DNA of 39,870 bases from an uncultured bacterium (GTDB lineage: Bacteria > Cyanobacteriota > Vampirovibrionia > Obscuribacterales > Obscuribacteraceae). Position 1 is the first letter of the stretch, and every line of letters starts with the position of its first letter. Position numbers and translations under genes: made by a program. Where the stretch lies: assembly GCA_903835185.1 (NCBI GenBank), contig CAILLX010000233.1, positions 1-39,870 on the forward strand, in the 5' to 3' direction. Under the pieces are notes generated by a model. That model saw only the letters and a program-made list of their open reading frames with translations, searched no databases and had not been told where the DNA came from. Shown here in pieces: positions 31,645 to 39,870 of the stretch.

Positions 31645-34638
31645 TCACCACTGGATTGTTAAGGGATTGCTATAGTCTCCTTGCTGCACACCATTGTGAT
31701 TGAGACTGCGAGCGCGAATCTGATAATAAGAATGCGCTGGGAAGGAGAATGTATTTAACTTCAGCGTCCCCTGGATAACATTGGCTGTACGCCTGGTCAT
31801 GATGGCATCTTTCTGAACGCTTGCGTGAGTGCGGTCGAAGAAGTAGTTCGGTCTCGAGACTTCAACAAGGGTAGCTGTAGCGTCAGGAATGTGCGAGCTA
31901 TCGAAGGCCAGCGTTGTTGCATCAGATACGCCTTCGAATACCCCACGCAGAGAACAGACTGGCCCGCTAAGTGTGAGCGTAGGCACAACAAGGGATTCTG
32001 GGAGTAGTTGGACTTGTGTGAGCTCGAGAGATGGACACTGTGTGAAGGAAATCTTGAGACTCTTAACAGAATCAGCTGCGTACCACCGCCAGTAGCGCGA
32101 TAGTGGAATGAGAATTTTTACAGAATCTTTGGTGCGCTGCAACCTGATTGGTTGAGTTGCTCCATCGCCTTTAGTCCCATGCCAGGAAACGGCAACTGAG
32201 GCGTAGTCATCTGTGCTGGCAGCTTGCTGCCCACATTCATCAGAACAAAGCTTACTTTGAGCTGCACTCCTCACCGTTCTGATGGTTAGCTCAAGATAGT
32301 CAGCCGCTAGAGGACTAATGTTGAGCCCGGAAATAGTGATACCGTCCCCGTCACTCGGATTCCAGATTTCGATGCCTTCTGCTGTAGCACGATACGTGGC
32401 ATTACCAGCGGTGCAGGGTTCCCAGAGCTGACTTTCCCGTAGGGGCGCGTCGGGACGCGCCCACCGGGCGGCTCTCGAGCCGCCCCTACGGGTATTCCAA
32501 CGATCTGCTTGCAGCTTATTAATAGGGTGCTCAACCATCCCTGGGGGCGCGGGTGTATCTCCAAGGCGTATGGGCGCAGGCGGATCTCCAAGGTGTATGG
32601 GCGCAGGCGGATCTCCAAGGTGTATGGGCGCCAACCGGGTTCCAAGAAGGTGTAGGGGCGCGTCGGGACGCGCCCACCGGGCGGCTCTCGAGCCGCCCCT
32701 ACGGTCATCCAAACGTGTGAAGTTAACAGTCTCGCCCGCTCTTGCTGTAATTGATGTTTTAGAACTTGCCGAATTCTGACCTGACTGAGACGTTCTCAGG
32801 ACTAAGTCAAGCGATATCCACTGGTGGTCGTCAGCCCGCCACACAAAGACGCCTTTGATTAAGTGCTTCGCAAGCAACTCCTTAAAGCGCGTGGGATCAA
32901 TTGCATCAGGATCTCCAAACATGACCGGGTCGAAGGTAAGGAAATGCTGAGCTGAAGCCTGTTTTACAAACGGCTCACTCAGCATCATTGCAAAAGTGGC
33001 TCCATTGAGGATCATATGGGCGCCACTGTGTTCCTTGGGAATCCCAAGCACGGCTATTGTCTCGCCTGGAGCTAGCTTCTGGCATAGAAGTTGCGCCTGT
33101 CTGGCTACGGAGGCGACAGTCTTGCCTGCTTGAACCCAGGGAATATTATTTAGGTAAGAGATGCGTGCAAATAGAACAACCAGGGCAGAAAGGATTATTG
33201 TGCCTATAACTGAAAGACGTTGAGCTAGCGGCTTTCCTATCTCGCTGTGTTGTCCGCGAGGAGCGAGTGTTAGCACTGCAGGGATTATACAAAGAGGCAC
33301 CGACAGGAAGAATGCAAACCTGCTTCCCTCCAGGTTGTATCCCAGTCCCCAGAGCTGATAAATTGGTGCGGCAGCGCTTGCCAGCCAGGCTGCTGCAAGA
33401 AGAAGCCACCGCCACGGCATGTCTCGCCCAAGCAAGCGAATGGAAAGGATTATGGCGAGCACACAATAGATAGCAACCAGAAGTGTTAGATAGATGCCGG
33501 CATCATGAAAGACACTGTAGTTGAGCGGGAAGAACAAACGCCGGACACTGTCAAGATCGGTCCACTTACTTACGATTGCGCCAAACTGCGAAGCGCCAAT
33601 TCCACCAGTGTAACCGCCTGTTAGCGTACCGAGCGCCAGATAGCGGACCACAAAGTACAGTGCTGCAAGCAACCAAAATGGACAGCTGAGCGAAAGAGCC
33701 GATCTGAGTGAACGCGAAAGGATGACGCGCGGTCGTTGTACATTGCTTTCATGCTCAAATTTAGTTGCTGTCTGCTGAGTATCTTTCTCCACAATGTGCT
33801 GGTTTCTGAGTTGAAGGAAGCCAATTGCTGATGCTACAACAGGCAGTCCAATTGCCATTTCTTTAGTAGTAAGTGCTAACCAAAAGCTAGCTAGACTGGC
33901 TGCAAGGGCAATGTGGGATGAGTTCCATAAAGGTTTCCTTTCTGTCGCAATTCTGCCTTCTGGTGCACCTGCTGGGTTCTTGTCCAGACTCTCACCAGGT
34001 ACAGTTGCAGGAGGGTTGCTGTAGGAACGCAAAGAGCTACTCACAACAAGTAGATACAAGCTAAGCAGGTAAAAAAAGCAACAAACAATGTCAACTCGCC
34101 CGACTACCCAGGAGATGCTCTCACAGTGCAGCGGATAGGAAGCAAATAGTGCGGCAGCAAAAAACGCTGCTAGACGTGAGCGTGTCCGATGCCAGCTCGC
34201 GGTAAGCCTTTCGATAAGAAGATACAGGAAGCATGAAGTGCCGATAAAATACAAAATATTACTCAGATAGAAGCCAAATGCCCTGGCACCCCAAACGAGA
34301 TAGTCGATCACTAGCGATACAAGGAGCCATGGGCGGTAGACGCTCATGCTGGGTATTTGCATGTAGTTGCCAGTGAAATTGGACCAGAAGAGAGCAGGCT
34401 GTCCGTGGAAGATATGGTGTATATACAAGATTTCGCCAAAATCATCGGCTAGAAAGTAGCTGCTCAATGTACGCCCGAAACAGTAAAAAACTATGCAAGA
34501 CAGGATTAGCAGATGAACGAGGCGGTTTGTCGCCAACAGCTCCAGGCTGGTAGTTACGTGCTGATGCCATGCTGCGGGCGTGGCTGCATGAGCAGTCTCC
34601 GTATCCGTCGATAAAGGTGTGCGATCATTCACTGGCAT
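31645..34638 (-). CDS. Large GT-C-like membrane protein with C-terminal beta-rich domain and in-frame palindromic insertions
   Basis: A 997-residue protein. Residues 40-540 are a polytopic region with about 10-12 helices. The first outer loop has D65-D66 (FLADDFGEI), as in PMT/GT-C lipid-linked-sugar transferases. Residues 560-645 form a soluble segment. Residues about 646-734 are repeat-derived: two copies of RRGGSRAARWARPDAPL flank a (LGDPPAPIH)-type 9-residue tandem repeat. The final 260 residues are a beta-rich soluble domain (EIWNPSDGDGITISGLNISPL...). The reading frame runs through both palindromes without a stop. Start ATG 34638 lies 19 bases after the next GT-C-like gene. The precise transferase activity is not assignable. 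Confidence 0.8.
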   Translation of the reverse strand: MPVNDRTPLSTDTETAHAATPAAWHQHVTTSLELLATNRLVHLLILSCIVFYCFGRTLSSYFLADDFGEILYIHHIFHGQPALFWSNFTGNYMQIPSMSVYRPWLLVSLVIDYLVWGARAFGFYLSNILYFIGTSCFLYLLIERLTASWHRTRSRLAAFFAAALFASYPLHCESISWVVGRVDIVCCFFYLLSLYLLVVSSSLRSYSNPPATVPGESLDKNPAGAPEGRIATERKPLWNSSHIALAASLASFWLALTTKEMAIGLPVVASAIGFLQLRNQHIVEKDTQQTATKFEHESNVQRPRVILSRSLRSALSLSCPFWLLAALYFVVRYLALGTLTGGYTGGIGASQFGAIVSKWTDLDSVRRLFFPLNYSVFHDAGIYLTLLVAIYCVLAIILSIRLLGRDMPWRWLLLAAAWLASAAAPIYQLWGLGYNLEGSRFAFFLSVPLCIIPAVLTLAPRGQHSEIGKPLAQRLSVIGTIILSALVVLFARISYLNNIPWVQAGKTVASVARQAQLLCQKLAPGETIAVLGIPKEHSGAHMILNGATFAMMLSEPFVKQASAQHFLTFDPVMFGDPDAIDPTRFKELLAKHLIKGVFVWRADDHQWISLDLVLRTSQSGQNSASSKTSITARAGETVNFTRLDDRRGGSRAARWARPDAPLHLLGTRLAPIHLGDPPAPIHLGDPPAPIRLGDTPAPPGMVEHPINKLQADRWNTRRGGSRAARWARPDAPLRESQLWEPCTAGNATYRATAEGIEIWNPSDGDGITISGLNISPLAADYLELTIRTVRSAAQSKLCSDECGQQAASTDDYASVAVSWHGTKGDGATQPIRLQRTKDSVKILIPLSRYWRWYAADSVKSLKISFTQCPSLELTQVQLLPESLVVPTLTLSGPVCSLRGVFEGVSDATTLAFDSSHIPDATATLVEVSRPNYFFDRTHASVQKDAIMTRRTANVIQGTLKLNTFSFPAHSYYQIRARSLNHNGVQQGDYSNPLTIQW
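32436..32492. repeat. Palindromic element copy R5, inside coding sequence
   Basis: 57 bases (19 codons) with perfect 12-base outer arms: CCCGTAGGGGCG at 32436-32447 and CGCCCCTACGGG at 32481-32492. Internally there are two hairpins, GGGCGCGTC-GG-GACGCGCCC and GGCGGCTC-TC-GAGCCGCC. On the minus strand it is translated as part of the 997-residue membrane protein, including RRGGSRAARWARPDAPL. Confidence 0.95.
32557..32637. repeat. 27-nt tandem repeat, three copies, in frame
   Basis: Units at 32557-32583, 32584-32610 and 32611-32637 are nearly identical and encode a 9-residue repeat (LGDPPAPIH) on the minus strand. Each contains GTATGGGCGC, which differs by one base from GTAGGGGCGC at the edge of the neighbouring palindrome R6. 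Confidence 0.93.
32652..32702. repeat. Palindromic element copy R6, inside coding sequence
   Basis: The core is identical to R5: outer arms GTAGGGGCG (32652-32660) and CGCCCCTAC (32694-32702) with the same two inner hairpins. It lies 213 bases (71 codons) from R5 and is read in the same frame, giving the same RRGGSRAARWARPDAPL peptide. Confidence 0.95.
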
Positions 34639-34657
34639 TCTTGTTTTCCACTGCTCA

Positions 34658-37459
34658 CTAAAGGATGTAATGTCCTGGGTTCATTGGTAATGACGGGAGC
34701 CGGTACAGATCCAAATAAACATTAGAGAAGTGTACTGCCTGTGGCGTGCTGTTGGTATGCTCCGGAAACTTCGCTTCTCTGTTCAACTGCTGGCAGGTGA
34801 GGGTGAACTCATTCAAGAGTCCAGGCATGGCTGCTGGCACAAGCGGAAAGGCGATATCAAAGTTAGTGCTTTTCTCGGCTGATGTTATCTTGCGTGGAGC
34901 CCAGGGGCTGTCGTAGTGATAGCTCAATCCGGCTGCAGTTCTTGAGTTTGCTGTGATGTGCAGGCTTGCTGCCAGAGGAGCAGTCTGTCCTGTCACTTGA
35001 CCGGAAATTCGCACCAGCCAGCAATCAGACTGGGAATATCCGGGCAGAGAACCGATTGTTGTTGATACTGTTGTATTGGTGCCGGTAGTGCTTATGGTGG
35101 GAGCAACCAGCTGGTGTGACAGGCTTGTAAGATGAGTTTCACTTTGTCTGTAAGCTGGCGGTGCAACAAGAAAACGGATAAGGAGCTCACCGCACGGTAG
35201 TCCTGGATCCGCTGAGAGATCGTCTGTCCGACTTGAGGCTATGGGAAGCGTGAGCTTTGTGTCCAGGCAGGTGTCGGTGAAGCCACAATCATTCTCCACT
35301 CCATAGAAAGCTTTCTCCCATGAGTATAAGGCTGGATCAGGAACCTCAAGATAACTATTGCTCGTGTGGTAGGCGCCGAACAGAGGTACTGCTGGACCAC
35401 CGGCTTTGTCCAGCTCCACAGTTAGCGGTTGTCCTGCTTTCTGGTTCTGCAGCAGCTCTGGGGGAATAGGAATAAGGAACCACTGTCTGAGATCTAAATT
35501 GGAGATTCCAGCCGCATAAGTGAGACATTCAAAGATGTACTCGCCTTCCAGGAAAAGTGAGTTTATGCCCAGGTGTTTTAATTGTGTCAGGTCTTGCAGG
35601 AAAGGAAGGTTGGGAATGAGGAGAGCCTTGACAGGGGCTCCGTTGATTTTAAGGATGATTGAACTGTTGAGTGGTTGCCACCCGTTGCCATCAATCATGA
35701 GATAGCATTGCCGGTTCCGCAACTCTGGCAATTTTGCAGAAGGCAAGATAATCTCTTGTGTAACCTTCTGCCCGGGTTCTCTGAGCATACAACGCCATTC
35801 CCACCAGCGGCCGTGTGCTCGCAGCGGCAGACATAGAGACGGCATCAGCAGTAGTGTCAGCAGGATCAGTCCGATTCTCGCCAGTCTGAGGTTGCCGCTC
35901 AGAAGTGGTAGCAAACGCCAGATTGCCCACGCAGTTCCCAGGAGTGCTGTGACCTTGAGAAGCGATGTGGCAGTGAGCGCGAAGAACAGGTGTGATGCGC
36001 CGCTAACAGACAGGATGAGAGGAAGTATGTCTGACTTCTCGATCCAGAAAAGGATGGAAAGGGCAGCAAAAGCAACTATGGCGCGATCATATGGCGTGCG
36101 TCGCTTAATAAGCTGAATCAGGCTGACGAGTCCAGCGGCGGCAAAGAGAATCACCATGGGCATGGCTGTCAGATTGTATCTAGGCACAGTGATGAAAGCC
36201 ATGTAAACAAACTGGAACAGCAATAATCCAAACAAAAAAGTGCGAGAGGCAAGCTGTCCTCTTGTAGGTGCGATGCCTGGCTGGGCAATAAAGCTGATGA
36301 TTAGCCCTGCTGCTGCAAAGAGGAGAAGCAGCTGATGAATAAGGACCTGGGCGTATTCGTCAAGCGGACCGATCGACGTTCTAAAATCATTCCATGGGAA
36401 TTTGAACAGGCGCACCGGCTTGTCCAGCATCAGTTTCATCCAGCGGCTCGGACTTGTGCGTACGCTTTCTTTAGTTAGCTGAAGAAAACTTTTCTTGTCA
36501 GCACCAGTGCCGTCCGGATAGGGGAAGGAAAGCCAACCTTGTGTGTTGGGATTGTTGCCTGTAAAAAAGTTGTAGTGTGCGACTCGGTCCACAATTAGCC
36601 CGCCTTTACCAAAAGCAAGTTGTTGCAGTCCGAGCCATGGAAGAGCAATCATGGCGCACCCAGCCAGCACAATAAACAATGCCAGCCACGGTCGTCTGCT
36701 GCGATTTTGCCAAAAAGTGATTGGCATGATGACAAGCGAAATAACAAACATGATAGAGCGTGTGAGCTGCAATGACATCATTGTGATTCCAGTCAAAAAC
36801 AGTGCCCAGGGTGGATTGCCTCGTAAGAAAAAGCCACGTACAGTGAGCCATGCTGTCAGACAGAGCAGGAAGCAAGCAAACGACTCAGAGTAAAATCTGC
36901 CGCTGTTTAAGATAAAGGACGGATAGATGGCAGCGGTCAGTCCGGCAACCAATCCAATCCGCCGGCTCCAGGCATGAGAGCCGATTAGAGCGATGAGGAC
37001 GCAGGAAGCAGCAGTTAGCAGTGATTGCACTGCAACTGGTGCAGCCCAGTTGCTGAATGAGCAGGCAGCACCTGTTAATGCAAAGCAAGAAAGGAGATAG
37101 AGTGGAAAAATCGGTCCTGAAATGAAGAAGTCTTTGAGTTCAAGGAACTGCCTATGCACTTGTGCTGCTGTCTGGCTGGATGCCGCGCCCAGGAAGCAGG
37201 AGCCGCACTGTTCCCAGAAGCTGTGTGGTAGTTGAGCGAGATTCTGCAGCGCCTGGGCGTTGCGCAAATATTCAGCTGCATCACAACTGAAAGCAATGTC
37301 GCTGTGTTGAGTAGCAAGGTTGAACCAGAGTCTGAGTCCAGCTGCTAGCAGAAAGATTGCTGACAGCGCAACTAAACCAAGTCTGTCTCGAGTGACATCA
37401 CTCGGGCTCAGGTGGTCTGGTTGTTTGCTCTGGTCTGAAATTACAACTGGTTTAGACAC
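34658..37459 (-). CDS. Large GT-C-like (PMT/ArnT-type) glycosyltransferase with C-terminal soluble domain
   Basis: A 933-residue protein. About 12 hydrophobic helices lie between residues 28 and 560, followed by a soluble C-terminal domain of about 370 residues. The first extracytoplasmic loop holds S-C-D60-A-A-E63-Y, comparable to the acidic catalytic motif of GT39/ArnT-like enzymes that use polyprenyl-phosphate sugars. The loop segment SFILNSGRFYSESFACFLLCL and VPRYNLTAMPM near residue 425 also fit the family. It probably transfers a lipid-linked sugar to a glycan or protein outside the membrane. The start codon at 37459 has no clear ribosome-binding site. It precedes the 997-residue gene by 19 bases. 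Confidence 0.8.
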   Translation of the reverse strand: MSKPVVISDQSKQPDHLSPSDVTRDRLGLVALSAIFLLAAGLRLWFNLATQHSDIAFSCDAAEYLRNAQALQNLAQLPHSFWEQCGSCFLGAASSQTAAQVHRQFLELKDFFISGPIFPLYLLSCFALTGAACSFSNWAAPVAVQSLLTAASCVLIALIGSHAWSRRIGLVAGLTAAIYPSFILNSGRFYSESFACFLLCLTAWLTVRGFFLRGNPPWALFLTGITMMSLQLTRSIMFVISLVIMPITFWQNRSRRPWLALFIVLAGCAMIALPWLGLQQLAFGKGGLIVDRVAHYNFFTGNNPNTQGWLSFPYPDGTGADKKSFLQLTKESVRTSPSRWMKLMLDKPVRLFKFPWNDFRTSIGPLDEYAQVLIHQLLLLFAAAGLIISFIAQPGIAPTRGQLASRTFLFGLLLFQFVYMAFITVPRYNLTAMPMVILFAAAGLVSLIQLIKRRTPYDRAIVAFAALSILFWIEKSDILPLILSVSGASHLFFALTATSLLKVTALLGTAWAIWRLLPLLSGNLRLARIGLILLTLLLMPSLCLPLRAHGRWWEWRCMLREPGQKVTQEIILPSAKLPELRNRQCYLMIDGNGWQPLNSSIILKINGAPVKALLIPNLPFLQDLTQLKHLGINSLFLEGEYIFECLTYAAGISNLDLRQWFLIPIPPELLQNQKAGQPLTVELDKAGGPAVPLFGAYHTSNSYLEVPDPALYSWEKAFYGVENDCGFTDTCLDTKLTLPIASSRTDDLSADPGLPCGELLIRFLVAPPAYRQSETHLTSLSHQLVAPTISTTGTNTTVSTTIGSLPGYSQSDCWLVRISGQVTGQTAPLAASLHITANSRTAAGLSYHYDSPWAPRKITSAEKSTNFDIAFPLVPAAMPGLLNEFTLTCQQLNREAKFPEHTNSTPQAVHFSNVYLDLYRLPSLPMNPGHYIL

Positions 37460-37850
37460 CTGAAATTGTCTTGCCTAAGAGGTCTAACCTCGGCGGGATG
37501 GTAGAAGAACCGAATAAGTGAACTATACAGTTAACCTGATAGGTCTTTTGATTACACTAAAAAGTTTCTAAGCTGTATTTTGTATAGAATAATGCTTAGT
37601 AACATCATTAATTGCATCCCTGTTTTGACTTCGCAGCAGCTGCCAGGAGCGCCGGTATCCTGCCGGTTTCTGCGCGTTAATGCTGGCTGGAAGCCGGTGC
37701 TTCCAGGTGCGAGCAATTGCCTGTGCCGCGACATCCTAACAAAGATGATTTACTTGAGATGTTGTAATGCTTATGTGCTGTTTGACTATTGATCAAATTA
37801 CACTATTGGAGAGAATATCAATCAGCAGGAGTGTTCGAATCGGATAGAGA
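37460..37850. other. Divergent intergenic region, AT-richer, no gene
   Basis: This gap separates two divergent membrane-protein genes and should hold both promoters. A TATAGT on the minus strand near 37524 could be a -10 for the leftward gene. TTGACT at 37782-37787 could be a -35 for the rightward gene, but no convincing partner box is seen for either. The middle holds a GC-richer repeat (37644-37710). Short open frames crossing it are repeat translations. Confidence 0.45.
37644..37710. repeat. Second type of palindrome-rich repeat
   Basis: A GC-rich island in otherwise AT-rich DNA, with hairpin CTGGAAGC (37687-37694), CGGT, GCTTCCAG (37699-37706), and an upstream CCGG-containing inverted motif (about 37650-37667). 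From memory it resembles dispersed repeats in other bacterial genomes that often get translated as spurious small proteins. It is unrelated to elements R1-R6. No T-run follows. Confidence 0.5.
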
Positions 37851-37892
37851 TTGTCCGATTCGTCAGCACTTGCAGTAGTGGGCGGAGCAGGT

Positions 37893-39812
37893 ATGAACCA
37901 GATACAAACAGATGGTTGCGGTGATGAAGGACCGGTTCAAAGCAGTATGGATAGTCTTTCGACTCGGGCTTACTCGACTATCCACCTGTTGGCTTTTGGA
38001 TGTCTTCTTATCCTGATACCGGCTCTCATATGCTTCTTCTTCATACGGTCCAACGGGATCAATGTGCCTTACATGGATGAGTGGACGGTGTTGCCGTATG
38101 TCCAGCAGTTTTATTCAGGCAAGCTGGACCTGGTTGCATTCCTAAATGTGCAGGATAGCGAACATAAATGCTTTGTACCGTTTGCCCTGTGGTTGCTTGT
38201 TGTGGGAGTCACCAAATACAACGACATTGCTTTAATGTACTGCATCTATACAGTTGTTGCTTTGTCATGCGCGCTATTGATAGCACTTGGCTGGCCGCTT
38301 GTTCGTGGCAGGAAAAATGCTTTGTTGATACTGAGCCCGATAGCCTGGATCGTATTTAGCATTCGATCTTGGGAAAACCTGTTGTGGGGAATGCAACTGA
38401 CAATAACGATGTGTGTTCTGCTTGTTATTCTGACAGTGTATTTACTGAGCCGATCGCGACGAATTGACCTGAACTTTGTTGGAGCTGCCTTGGCAGCCTT
38501 GGGTGCTACATATTGCATGGCTAACGGTGTAACAGCCTGGGTGCTCGGGCTTCTGCAGATATCTTTGCAACGATTTGTGTGTTTTGGAGTGCCAATTGAA
38601 AAGGTGGAGCACCGAAAATGGTGGCAGATGCTGGCAGCATGGATGGTGTTGTCTGTTGCCGCTGTTATGGGTTATGCAACCCACCTTAATCTTCATGTAC
38701 ATGAACAGAACTATTCGGGAAGCCTGACGCTAGCTGTACTTCGGCATGATGTTTTGCGAGTGGTCAGGTTTTTTCTTGCCTGCTTTGGGAGTCCGTTGGC
38801 GATTGAGCCATCTACGGCAATAGCCATGGCTTGCGTGCTTCTTGCTGTCTTTGCAACTGCGCTATTCTCACTGCTGCGAACCCCCGTGGACAAGCGAAAG
38901 CAAGCTGTAGCTCCTATAGTTCTTTTTACTTTTGCTGTTTGCACAGTTGTCCTTGTCACGATTGGACGGTTCGGTGGGGGGCTTGACTCTGCACTACATT
39001 CTCGATATTGCACCTTTACTAATCTTGGCGTTGCTGGGTTGTACCTGCTTCTGCTTGCATTGGGACCAGCAAAGACGTCTTTCGACTCACTACGTACCGG
39101 GATTTTGATTGGCATCATCAGTGTTGGTACCTTAGCCACCTGGCAATATGGAATTTTGTGTGGAGATGATCTCCGCACTTCGCGAGTCATTCTGGCTAAT
39201 GCTGTGAGATACCACAATCTTCAGAGTGATGATACCTTGATTAGGTATGCGGACGTGGGTGCACCGGATCTGGTGCGCAATGGCATTAACTATCTGGAAC
39301 GCCATGATATGAGCGTTTTTGCCGACGTGCAGCCACCTCAGCTGGCTGGTCTCCTGCGAACAAACAGTGCTCCTTGCTTTCTCCTGGACACAATTAACTC
39401 TGCACCCTCTCATGCCTACCCGTTGCAAAAACATGTTGTTATTGACACTAAAACACAGCCTACTCTGGAGTTCAGAGGTTGGGCAATTGACTTTGGATCT
39501 CGCAAACCGTGTTCTGCGGTCTTTGTCAACATCGATAACAAACTTGACATTCCTGTTGCAATGGGCATTCCGTACAGAGAATTAGTTAGCAGGTTCAGGC
39601 GTCAAGAATTTCTCTATTCCGGGTTCGGTGGCACATGCCGTTCGGATCTCCCCGGAGTTGGCGTGCATACTGTTACCTTGAAAATCATCTCTCCTGATCT
39701 GAAGTCCTATTATCAGAGCGGACCGCTTGCTGTTATGAGCAAGGGAATACGGCCGGTGTTGAACAAGGAAGTTCGGCCGGTGCCGGATAGATTTCGGTGT
39801 GAAGGCACTTGA
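37893..39812 (+). CDS. Polytopic membrane protein, GT-C-like, unknown function
   Basis: A 639-residue protein with about 11 hydrophobic helices and a C-terminal soluble domain of roughly 170 residues. The first outer loop contains NVPYMDEW with an acidic D-E pair (residues 62-63), followed by SEHKCFVPFALWLL. The stretch SIRSWENLLWGMQLTI is a pattern I associate with a widespread family of uncharacterised membrane proteins near polysaccharide genes. The ATG at 37893 has GGAG seven bases upstream; an in-frame TTG at 37851 would add 14 residues. It faces away from the other two GT-C-like genes. The C-terminal part (about 475-639) is beta-rich and may bind glycan. Confidence 0.75.
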   Translation: MNQIQTDGCGDEGPVQSSMDSLSTRAYSTIHLLAFGCLLILIPALICFFFIRSNGINVPYMDEWTVLPYVQQFYSGKLDLVAFLNVQDSEHKCFVPFALWLLVVGVTKYNDIALMYCIYTVVALSCALLIALGWPLVRGRKNALLILSPIAWIVFSIRSWENLLWGMQLTITMCVLLVILTVYLLSRSRRIDLNFVGAALAALGATYCMANGVTAWVLGLLQISLQRFVCFGVPIEKVEHRKWWQMLAAWMVLSVAAVMGYATHLNLHVHEQNYSGSLTLAVLRHDVLRVVRFFLACFGSPLAIEPSTAIAMACVLLAVFATALFSLLRTPVDKRKQAVAPIVLFTFAVCTVVLVTIGRFGGGLDSALHSRYCTFTNLGVAGLYLLLLALGPAKTSFDSLRTGILIGIISVGTLATWQYGILCGDDLRTSRVILANAVRYHNLQSDDTLIRYADVGAPDLVRNGINYLERHDMSVFADVQPPQLAGLLRTNSAPCFLLDTINSAPSHAYPLQKHVVIDTKTQPTLEFRGWAIDFGSRKPCSAVFVNIDNKLDIPVAMGIPYRELVSRFRRQEFLYSGFGGTCRSDLPGVGVHTVTLKIISPDLKSYYQSGPLAVMSKGIRPVLNKEVRPVPDRFRCEGT

Positions 39813-39870
39813 AATAACTACATCTTTTTGGTATGGCGATGTTGCTTGGGTAGGGTGTCGTACTGCCAGA

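Noticed and set aside
37552..37792. Two 60-70 codon frames on both strands upstream of the last gene
   Set aside because: Both are translations of the hairpin repeat, with no ribosome-binding site.
37782..37810. Promoter for the last gene (TTGACT with TATTGG)
   Set aside because: The -10 match is weak and the spacing is 16, so I list it only as a possibility within the intergenic entry.
1..39870. tRNA, rRNA, insertion sequence or phage genes
   Set aside because: No transposase, integrase or phage structural protein, and no cloverleaf or rRNA-like sequence that I could recognise by eye.

Overview
The window looks like a bacterial chromosome segment of roughly balanced base composition from an organism with a Gram-negative-type envelope. 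It encodes a TolC-like outer-membrane channel, two RND pump subunits with a membrane fusion protein, a Wzm/Wzt polysaccharide exporter and a full dTDP-rhamnose pathway. I cannot fix the taxon from sequence alone. The gene repertoire and the many GC-rich palindromic repeats would fit a non-photosynthetic cyanobacterial relative (Melainabacteria/Obscuribacter-like), but this is a low-confidence impression. I see no rRNA, tRNA, prophage, insertion sequence or CRISPR array.

Layout. (1) 1-1930: a palindromic repeat, an alpha/beta hydrolase-fold gene whose nucleophile serine is replaced by glycine, and a 107-bp tandem duplication built on the same palindromic repeat. (2) 1931-4358, minus strand: a three-gene polar amino-acid-type ABC importer (permease, ATPase, lipoprotein binding protein). 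(3) 4553-5979, plus strand: an ECF-like sigma factor and a partner protein of unknown function. (4) 6204-11516, minus strand: a seven-gene arsenic operon in the order arsD, arsA, arsR, small thioredoxin, ccdA-like, exported thioredoxin-like protein, ACR3 efflux pump. A good candidate promoter with an embedded 16-bp perfect palindrome lies upstream of arsD. (5) 11851-22175: a TolC-like gene divergent from two tandem RND transporter genes and a membrane fusion protein, together a complete tripartite efflux system. (6) 22214-22935: a MntA/HepT-type toxin-antitoxin pair. (7) 23041-27599, minus strand: a sugar-phosphate transferase followed by rmlA, rmlB, rmlD and rmlC, giving dTDP-L-rhamnose. (8) 27742-29867, plus strand: a GT2 glycosyltransferase and an LhgO-like FAD oxidase. 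(9) 29877-39812: the Wzt/Wzm ABC-2 exporter and three large polytopic GT-C-like membrane proteins.

How it fits together. Regions 7-9 form a surface polysaccharide locus. Rhamnose donor synthesis, a lipid-carrier priming transferase, a GT2 transferase, an ABC exporter and GT-C-like lipid-linked sugar transferases would build, export and decorate a rhamnose-containing glycan. The arsenic operon pairs the ArsD/ArsA chaperone-ATPase system with ACR3 and adds a possible cytosol-to-outside thiol relay (thioredoxin, CcdA, exported thioredoxin).

The most unusual signal is a family of GC-rich palindromic elements. Most copies are intergenic, but two lie inside the coding sequence of the 997-residue GT-C-like protein (31645-34638). 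They are in the same reading frame, encode the same 17-residue peptide, and flank a 27-nt tandem repeat. This resembles the coding palindromic elements known from Rickettsia, although the sequence itself is unrelated as far as I can tell.
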